DNA from: Candidatus Gottesmanbacteria bacterium GW2011_GWC1_43_10
Lineage (GTDB): Bacteria; Patescibacteriota; Microgenomatia; UBA10105
Length of the DNA stretch: 39,842 nucleotides
NCBI GenBank assembly: GCA_000995415.1
Contig: LCEX01000014.1
Location: 1-39,842 of the forward strand
Direction: 5' to 3'
Below the pieces are notes generated by a model, which saw nothing but the letters and a program-made list of their open reading frames with translations, had not been told where the DNA came from and did not search any database. Within the stretch, counting starts at the first letter, position 1. Each line of letters opens with the position of its first letter. Below are positions 34,775-39,842 of the stretch, piece after piece. A program made the position numbers and the translations under genes.

Positions 34775-36217
34775 CTATATTTTAAAAAACTTCTCTTTAA
34801 ACTGCAAATACGTGCCATCAGTAATGCTCGATCGGATGTTTTTCACCAGTTCCAACACAAAATGCAGATTGTGAATCGTGGCCAAGCGATACGCGAGCAG
34901 CTCCCGCACGCGGAAAAGATGGTGAATATAGGCTCGGGAAAAATTTCGACAGGTATAACAAACACATTTTGGATCAATTGGTAATATATCTTTTGAAAAT
35001 TGGGTTTTATTGATATCTAACTGGAACTTTTTAATTGGATTATTGGATAATTGGTATTTATTGGAAATTGGATAATTCACGAGCAAGTGTCCCATCCTCG
35101 CAAGTCTCGTTGGCTGCACACAGTCAAATGTATCCATGCCGTTTTCAGTAGCCACAAAAATGTCATCAATTTCTCCAACTCCTAACAAATGTCTTGCTTT
35201 ATCCTCCGGCAAACGCGGCACTACCCACTGGCAAACTTCGCGCATTTCTTGTTTACTTTCTCCAACCGAGACGCCACCAATAGCAATGCCGTCAAAATCC
35301 AAATTTGAAATAAAATCTGCCGATTGTTCTCTGAGATCTTTAAAAATACTTCCCTGCACGACTCCATAAAGAGCTTGATAGCTTTTTGTCATCCCGAGCG
35401 AAGTCGAGGGATCTCTCAGTTTATCTGAGTTACTTGCATCCGCAATAGATTTCTTCCCAGACTTGTCTGGATTTCCAGAATGACAACTTAACCAAAGTTT
35501 TTTATGTTCCTCCAAACTCCGCTTTGCCCACCGATGAGTTCTGTTCATGGCTTTTAACGCATACTCATGTGTCGTGGGATACGGCGTACACTCATCAAAA
35601 GCGATATGTATATCTGCGCCAAGTTGGTGTTGCAACTGCATGGAAAATTCAGGGGTGAAACGGTGAACTGAACCATCCCAATGCGAAGTAAAAGTCACTC
35701 CGTCTTCATCTATTTTGACCAGCTTCCCCATTGACCTCTCATCACCACTAAATTTAGAAGCTAAAACAACTTCCTCTGTTGCACCTTTTCGTAACTCCTC
35801 CTGACCTCCTCTTAACCTAAGAGGAGGAATCTCATCCACACCCCCTCTTAAGGCAAGTGCGAGGGCTTGGGGGGCGTTATGAACATCTTTAGAAATTTTT
35901 TTCCTTCCCAACGAAAATACCTGAAACCCGCCGCTGTCGGTAATCAATGGCCTCTGCCAATTCATAAATTGGTGCAACCCGCCGAATTTTTGGATCACTT
36001 CAAGTCCGGGACGCAAGTAAGCGTGATAAGTATTTACGAAAAACAGTTCGACTCCCAAGGATGCCAATTCATCAGGGGTCAATGATTTGACTGTGGCTTG
36101 AGTACCCACCGGCACAAAAGCCGGAGTCTCAATCATTCCATGCGGCGTATGTATCTCCCCCGCCCGCGCCCGGGTAGTTTTATCATGATGCAATAGTTTG
36201 AATCTAAATTTGTGCAC
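34775..36217 (-). CDS. tgt: Queuine tRNA-ribosyltransferase with three apparent in-frame insertions
   Basis: Exchanges guanine-34 of GUN-anticodon tRNAs for a queuine precursor. 480 residues from GTG 36217; this start is chosen because it aligns with the ATG of the orphan copy and lies 8 nt after a TGGTAAAAT extended -10. Catalytic DSGGFQVFSLG, FDECTPYP, FDGIAIGGVSVGE and the zinc site CxCxxC (C418, C420, C423) are intact. The protein is about 105 residues longer than usual. Extra segments lie at residues about 109-158, 245-277 and 381-400, of which the second and third carry recognisable repeats. All are in frame, so the enzyme may still fold. Confidence 0.92.
   Translation of the reverse strand: MHKFRFKLLHHDKTTRARAGEIHTPHGMIETPAFVPVGTQATVKSLTPDELASLGVELFFVNTYHAYLRPGLEVIQKFGGLHQFMNWQRPLITDSGGFQVFSLGRKKISKDVHNAPQALALALRGGVDEIPPLRLRGGQEELRKGATEEVVLASKFSGDERSMGKLVKIDEDGVTFTSHWDGSVHRFTPEFSMQLQHQLGADIHIAFDECTPYPTTHEYALKAMNRTHRWAKRSLEEHKKLWLSCHSGNPDKSGKKSIADASNSDKLRDPSTSLGMTKSYQALYGVVQGSIFKDLREQSADFISNLDFDGIAIGGVSVGESKQEMREVCQWVVPRLPEDKARHLLGVGEIDDIFVATENGMDTFDCVQPTRLARMGHLLVNYPISNKYQLSNNPIKKFQLDINKTQFSKDILPIDPKCVCYTCRNFSRAYIHHLFRVRELLAYRLATIHNLHFVLELVKNIRSSITDGTYLQFKEKFFKI
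35039..35077. repeat. ATTATCCAAT repeat arm inside tgt
   Basis: 39 bp identical to 31020-31058. It encodes NYPISNKYQLSNN (residues 381-393) in tgt, just before the zinc-binding region. Confidence 0.85.
35388..35485. repeat. GTCATCCCGAGCG-type palindromic repeat inside tgt
   Basis: 98 bp with inverted ends TGTCAT (35388-35393) and ATGACA (35480-35485) and inner GAGCGAAGTCGAGGGATCTC words. It encodes residues 245-277 of tgt, between AKRSLEEHKK and YGVVQGS, two segments nearly adjacent in other TGTs. Confidence 0.8.
35744..35893. repeat. Hairpin-bearing insertion inside tgt
   Basis: About 150 bp encoding residues 109-158, absent from typical TGT. It contains a perfect 10-bp stem CCTCCTCTTA/TAAGAGGAGG (35805-35814, 35818-35827) and CCCCCTCTTAAGG-like words typical of dispersed repeats. 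No second copy is in the window. Confidence 0.65.
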
Positions 36218-36225
36218 AAAGTAAT

Positions 36226-36231
36226 ATTTTA
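36226..36231 (-). promoter_or_regulatory. Extended -10 of tgt
   Basis: On the minus strand TGG-TAAAAT, 8 nt before GTG 36217; no convincing -35. It supports a leaderless mRNA and the GTG start. Confidence 0.4.
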
Positions 36232-36240
36232 CCACGAATT

Positions 36241-36268
36241 TTGACTTGATTATCTTATCTGCTACACT
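36241..36268 (+). promoter_or_regulatory. Promoter of the third MNT/HepT operon, leaderless geometry
   Basis: TTGACT (36241-36246), 16-nt spacer, TACACT (36263-36268), then 6 nt to the ATG at 36275. Confidence 0.6.
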
Positions 36269-36274
36269 ATTGAC

Positions 36275-36712
36275 ATGAAAAACGTTTTATCTTCCGATCA
36301 AATGCAAAAAATTGCCCGCTTTTTCAAAAAGCGCAGTGACATCACGGCTGTTTACTTATTTGGCTCACTTGCTACAAATACCGCATCGGCTTTAAGTGAT
36401 ATAGACTTAGCCATACTCTATAAGACTGATCCAGCCGACATTACCGAAACCAGAATTGATCTGATTACTACTATCAGTAAAATTCTAGGTACTGACAATG
36501 TGGATATTCAAGTTTTACACTCCGCTATGAGTTTACCTTTGGCAGAGCAAATCCTAAAGTACGGTAGAATTTTAGTGGATAGTGATCCGGATAAAAGAAT
36601 CAGTTTTGAAAATAAAATGAGAGGTTTAGTGTTTGACTTTGAACCATACCTGATCCAATATCTGGATGCGATGGAAGAAAGGCTAAAAAAAGGTACTTAT
36701 GGCCATAGATAA
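36275..36712 (+). CDS. mntA: MNT-type nucleotidyltransferase antitoxin, third pair
   Basis: 145 residues with an intact GS-X10-DxD motif (G30-S31, D42, D44). Closer in layout to the first pair than to the second: the same C-terminal pattern (FxPxLxxxxxxMExRLKxxTY) and a long overlap with hepT (14 bp). It diverges from tgt across 57 bp, almost the same spacing as pair one shows to pilD. It is apparently intact although its toxin partner is internally deleted. Confidence 0.87.
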   Translation: MKNVLSSDQMQKIARFFKKRSDITAVYLFGSLATNTASALSDIDLAILYKTDPADITETRIDLITTISKILGTDNVDIQVLHSAMSLPLAEQILKYGRILVDSDPDKRISFENKMRGLVFDFEPYLIQYLDAMEERLKKGTYGHR

Positions 36713-36890
36713 ATTGCGTCTCAAACAGAAGCTGGAACAGCTGGAAAAAATGGCCGGTTTCCGAAATATTTTGATTCACGAGTACTCAGAAATAGATACC
36801 GAGCGAGTTTATCAAGCGGTACACAAGGATATCGATGATCTGATCAAATTCGCCCAGAGCATCCACCAAAAATATTTCCCTGGGAAGTAA
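36699..36890 (+). CDS. hepT: Internally deleted HepT toxin
   Basis: Only 63 residues, against 142 in the first pair. The N-terminal KLRLKQKLEQLEKM runs directly into AGFRNILIHEYSE, so about 80 central residues of the HEPN bundle are missing in frame. The Rx4HxY motif (R22, H27, Y29) and the C-terminal helix remain. It probably lacks a folded HEPN domain and is likely non-toxic, though the target tyrosine for the antitoxin is still present. Confidence 0.75.
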   Translation: MAIDKLRLKQKLEQLEKMAGFRNILIHEYSEIDTERVYQAVHKDIDDLIKFAQSIHQKYFPGK

Positions 36891-36906
36891 ACTTCAATAT
36901 TTCTCT

Positions 36907-36981
36907 TTAACTATGATCTTCCCCCACCCGCGCCCGGGTAGTTTTGTCTTGATGTAATAGTTTGAATCTAAAATCAGACAT
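36907..36981 (-). pseudogene. Orphan 5' fragment of tgt
   Basis: 24 codons starting ATG read MSDFRFKLLHQDKTTRARVG, matching the intact tgt start (HKFRFKLLHHDKTTRARAG). The DNA 36920-36972 matches 36156-36208 at 49 of 53 positions, in the same orientation. Similarity stops after residue 21 and a TAA follows. It lies 16 bp beyond the hepT stop, closing the module on the far side. Confidence 0.88.
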
Positions 36982-37001
36982 GAGTAAGTATTGTAACAAA
37001 T

Positions 37002-38285
37002 TTATTCAGTTCTTTTTAGCTGAAATAGTGGCAATAAATCTGGTAAATCTATATTCAAAAATTCGGCAAGTTTGACCAAACCACAATCTGATGCAGTTAG
37101 CTTACCCGACTTAAACAAGTCAGAATAACCCAGACGTACAGTTTGCAAAAATTCCTCAATACGTTGTTTGGGCAACCAATCACCTAGTAACACTTGGTCT
37201 AAAACATGAGATTGTTTAAGCAAACGTAAACTTTTTGGATCACACAAAATATTCAAAAGAAAGCCCTTGGTGATTTGGCCTTGATGAACTATAAACATTT
37301 TTTCGCGGTTCTCAGAATTGCTTCTAAAACGTTTCCAGTTTTCAGGTAGTTCAAGATATGGCCACAATGGATGCCCACCGTCAAGAAACCAGAGAGATTT
37401 AGGAGGATAAAAAATGCGATTTAAACTTGCTCTCAAACCAACCACTACTGCTTGCGGCAAATCAGCCATGTCAATACCCAAAGAAACATCTTCACACTCT
37501 AGCTGCACCCTTCCAAACTCACTTGCGCTTACAACTCCTTCAGCTCTTTTAACTCCCATATGTTCTTTGTATTCTTCATACGGATCGAAAAATGCTACAG
37601 CAAACTGATCTTTTGAACTGTTTGGAAAACTCATGCGCGTGTTATCTTTCTGGGTTTTTAGTTCAAATGGTGGTAACGTTCCTAAGTCAAGTTTTACCCA
37701 ATCTCCTATGGTTACATCAAGGCTTTCGTGCGAACCAAAATGATTAACTATAGCTGTGGAAACAACAGGTAACCGTCTGTATTTGATGACACTTAAAACA
37801 ATTTCTTCAAGAACTGCGGGTGTATATCCCGTTTGTAACGAAAACCTAAAATCAACATCAATTGCTTTTTGGGCCAAACACTCAAATTCAACCACCTGGG
37901 GATAAACTCTCGCAAGTACGCCAAATATTTTGCGCGGAGTAAAAAACCCATACGGCCTGCGACTTGCAGCTATCATTTTCCCAATACTGCCGGCGATGAG
38001 AAACGGCGCCTCTCCATACTCAAACTCGACTGACGGAGTGATCTTTACCACAGGTCGTACTGCGGTAGCTATAGTATGAATTGTTTCAGCCACTCCAGTG
38101 CCTGCTAAATGCGGAAAGAGAGTATAAAGTACTTCAGGAAAAGATCCAAACTTATATATGGTTTCTGCTTGTCCGTTTCGCCAAAAAACATCAACATTTC
38201 TTATCGGCAATGGATTCAAATACGGATAGTGAAGGTATTTATCGGTTAAATCAAGACGACCTAGTTCTGTTTCAACAGGCAACAT
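37002..38285 (-). CDS. Unrecognised 427-residue protein linked to a winged-helix regulator
   Basis: No family identified. No signal peptide or membrane helix. Segments that stand out: PIRNVDVFWRNGQAETIYKFGS, FEYGEAPFLIAGSIGKMIAASRRPYGFF, FGSHESLDVTIGDWVKLDLG and a C-terminal helical part (SDLFKSGKLTASDCGLVKLAEFL). A nucleotidyltransferase-like fold was considered because of GS...DVT but no convincing DxD pattern was found. It overlaps the upstream regulator gene by 14 bp, so they act as one unit. Also conspicuous is that its 3' end faces the tgt scar. Confidence 0.6.
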   Translation of the reverse strand: MLPVETELGRLDLTDKYLHYPYLNPLPIRNVDVFWRNGQAETIYKFGSFPEVLYTLFPHLAGTGVAETIHTIATAVRPVVKITPSVEFEYGEAPFLIAGSIGKMIAASRRPYGFFTPRKIFGVLARVYPQVVEFECLAQKAIDVDFRFSLQTGYTPAVLEEIVLSVIKYRRLPVVSTAIVNHFGSHESLDVTIGDWVKLDLGTLPPFELKTQKDNTRMSFPNSSKDQFAVAFFDPYEEYKEHMGVKRAEGVVSASEFGRVQLECEDVSLGIDMADLPQAVVVGLRASLNRIFYPPKSLWFLDGGHPLWPYLELPENWKRFRSNSENREKMFIVHQGQITKGFLLNILCDPKSLRLLKQSHVLDQVLLGDWLPKQRIEEFLQTVRLGYSDLFKSGKLTASDCGLVKLAEFLNIDLPDLLPLFQLKRTE

Positions 38286-39375
38286 AATACCCCTTGCCTT
38301 TGGCAGTTTTGATATAGTTGGCTGTCAAACCCAAACGGACAAGCTTGCTACGCAATCGCTTGATAGCCTGATCCAGAGCCCAATCTGTGTAATCCTCATT
38401 TGTATGATTCCACAGAGCTTCGGCTATTTGCGTTCGAGTCGTAAGCATGGGTTTTTGAGTAATAAGTAACTTGAGTACTTGTTTTTCTCCTTTTGTAAAA
38501 TAAAAATCTATCCCCAGATCTGCTAAAAATATCTGGTTTTCCTCAAAGTGAAGTTGGGTTCTGCTACCTGTAATTTTTTTTAAATATTTACTTACAAGTG
38601 ACAATGTGATTTCCCCGCGACTATCCACAACTGCGGTTTTTTGGAGACAAGTAAGTTGTGGCGAAGCGTTCACTTGTTTTCCCACGGCGACTTCTTCAAG
38701 GATTTTTTGTTCTAGAGGATCAAAACTATAAAAAAACTCCTTGACTTTCCACCATAACTCTTCATGATCAAATGGATCACCCTCCCGCTTGGCAGCGATA
38801 AACCGTACCACTTGTTTGACAAACCAGGGCAATCCCCCACACTCTTGCCAAATTTTTTGTTTTATATCGGAGGTCAACTTTACCCCAAATTTTTTTTCTA
38901 AATAAGAAACAAATGAAAAAATGTCAGATTTCTGATACAACGGATACCAAAAAAGGTTCTGCATAAACGCCGCAGGTATAGCTGTGTAAGGATATTTCTC
39001 GCTAAAAAGTAAAAAGGGCGTATGGTACTTATGGTAAAACTCAACAAAACTACCGAGTAAATGTCGTCGTTCGGAAAACAAACATTCTGCATCCAAAATC
39101 AAAAAAACGCAGTTATGATTTTTGTTTAAATAACCATTCTTCGCAACCCACTCGTTCCACTCGACCCCATCTTCTATCCGTGTAGACTCTAAATTCACTT
39201 GAATCAACGAGTATTGCGCATGATAAATGTGAATAAATCGCGGCACTTGATAGTGCCTATCCATACGCGGAGGATAAACAATCAATGCATTTTCTTTGCG
39301 CCTAATGATTTTTTCCCAATCATTGAAGGCACGCTTGAGTGCCTCTTGTGCAAATGACAGAGCTAATTCATCCAT
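38272..39375 (-). CDS. Winged-helix (OmpR/PhoB-type) protein with degenerate ATPase-like N-terminus
   Basis: 367 residues. The last about 80 form a Trans_reg_C winged helix: FYFTKGEKQVLKLLITQKPMLTTRTQIAEALW, then DQAIKRLRSKLVRLG and the wing KTAKGKGYYVAC. The N-terminal part looks like a STAND/AAA-type domain but has no Walker A (the expected loop reads VYPPRMDRHYQ); a Walker B-like VFLILDAE is present. It has no receiver domain, so it is not a standard response regulator. It is probably a transcription factor that senses through its N-terminal part and is co-expressed with the overlapping 427-residue protein. Confidence 0.72.
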   Translation of the reverse strand: MDELALSFAQEALKRAFNDWEKIIRRKENALIVYPPRMDRHYQVPRFIHIYHAQYSLIQVNLESTRIEDGVEWNEWVAKNGYLNKNHNCVFLILDAECLFSERRHLLGSFVEFYHKYHTPFLLFSEKYPYTAIPAAFMQNLFWYPLYQKSDIFSFVSYLEKKFGVKLTSDIKQKIWQECGGLPWFVKQVVRFIAAKREGDPFDHEELWWKVKEFFYSFDPLEQKILEEVAVGKQVNASPQLTCLQKTAVVDSRGEITLSLVSKYLKKITGSRTQLHFEENQIFLADLGIDFYFTKGEKQVLKLLITQKPMLTTRTQIAEALWNHTNEDYTDWALDQAIKRLRSKLVRLGLTANYIKTAKGKGYYVAC

Positions 39376-39383
39376 AACCGCAA

Positions 39384-39412
39384 ATTATAAGCCTTTTCCG
39401 TCATCCTGACAA
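39384..39412 (-). promoter_or_regulatory. Promoter of the winged-helix/unknown-protein operon, leaderless geometry
   Basis: On the minus strand TTGTCA (39412-39407), 17-nt spacer, perfect TATAAT (39389-39384), then 8 nt to the ATG at 39375. Confidence 0.7.
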
Positions 39413-39475
39413 CTAGACGTCAGAAATAGCATCAAGCATAAAATACGCTTTCGAATATAGTGCTGGAATATACAT

Positions 39476-39739
39476 ATGATTGAAAACATACCTTATAAAC
39501 TCTTCAAAGAAGACGGGATTCCCGGTGAACCGAATCCACAAACTTTTGATGAATGGAAAGCTGAGTTTATTGCTCAAATGATACAGAACGCTTCAAGCTG
39601 TGATAAATATTCAATTCTGACAGAAAATGCACATTTCATAGTTAGAACTCCTGGTGCGTCGATAGAAGGTTATATTGATTTACTATTCAAACTCTACGAA
39701 ATACACGACCCGTATTGCGCATTTAAACATAAAAAATAG
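39476..39739 (+). CDS. Small hypothetical protein
   Basis: 87 residues, soluble, no family recognised. Starts MIENIPYKLFKEDGIPGEPNPQ; acidic and aromatic-rich, two cysteines. A TATACA box lies just before the ATG. It diverges from the winged-helix operon. The composition looks like a genuine protein, but coding status rests on the ORF and the promoter-like spacing alone. Confidence 0.45.
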   Translation: MIENIPYKLFKEDGIPGEPNPQTFDEWKAEFIAQMIQNASSCDKYSILTENAHFIVRTPGASIEGYIDLLFKLYEIHDPYCAFKHKK

Positions 39740-39842
39740 CCAAGATTCCATAAACTTTTATTTCCTACATCTTCCATTCATAAGTCATTTAGTTACAACC
39801 AATGTTACTTTAATCCACAGTTCCGTAAATAATCCATTCTAC

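Overview
The window looks like a chromosome segment of a Candidate Phyla Radiation (Patescibacteria) bacterium, probably Microgenomates-like. This is inferred from the mix of a full type IV pilus assembly set, a large block of GT-C/YfhO membrane proteins, a minimal delta-prime-like clamp-loader protein, gyrB-ppa-gyrA-folD, YebC, conserved small proteins and many short dispersed palindromic repeats. TGA reads as a stop, which argues against Gracilibacteria/Absconditabacteria. No rRNA, tRNA or cas gene was recognised.

Layout. 1-2.9 kb: prepilin peptidase pilD, then two MNT nucleotidyltransferase/HepT toxin-antitoxin pairs. 3.0-15.1 kb: a surface-glycan block with two SAM methyltransferases, two YfhO-family proteins, a polyprenol-phosphate glycosyltransferase, a GT39/ArnT-like transferase, a DUF2723-TPR protein and one unrecognised polytopic protein. 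15.1-20.0 kb: pilin, pilC, pilT and pilB, all on the minus strand. 20.2-27.0 kb: a delta-prime-like protein, gyrB, ppa, gyrA and folD. 27.1-28.7 kb: two small membrane proteins and a Xer-type recombinase. 28.9-29.8 kb: a TIM-barrel protein. 29.84-31.07 kb: a 1.2-kb gene-free stretch rich in stem-loops and diverged repeated motifs. 31.1-36.2 kb: a membrane protein, yebC, a TPR protein, an LCP/LytR_C-like protein, a 48-residue basic protein and tgt. 36.3-36.9 kb: a third MNT/HepT pair. 37.0-39.7 kb: a two-gene unit (unknown protein plus winged-helix regulator) and a small hypothetical gene.

The most striking observation is a repeated architecture. Two MNT/HepT modules each begin 57-59 bp upstream of a minus-strand housekeeping gene (pilD, tgt). 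Each is followed, 16-22 bp past the hepT stop, by an orphan copy of that same gene's 5' end. This suggests the modules arrived by recombination at gene 5' ends, leaving the displaced original start as a scar. The pilus genes in the same window make DNA uptake a plausible route, but that is inference.

A second theme is repeats that colonise genes. tgt appears to carry three in-frame insertions, at least two of them recognisably repeat-derived. A 99-bp sequence present twice, apparently identical, forms the leader of both pilC and pilT and ends pilB early. Two approximately 165-bp nested palindromes fill gaps between convergent genes. A third theme is promoters whose -10 box lies only 6-8 nt before the start codon, implying leaderless mRNAs for yebC, tgt, the winged-helix regulator, the TIM-barrel gene and the toxin-antitoxin operons.
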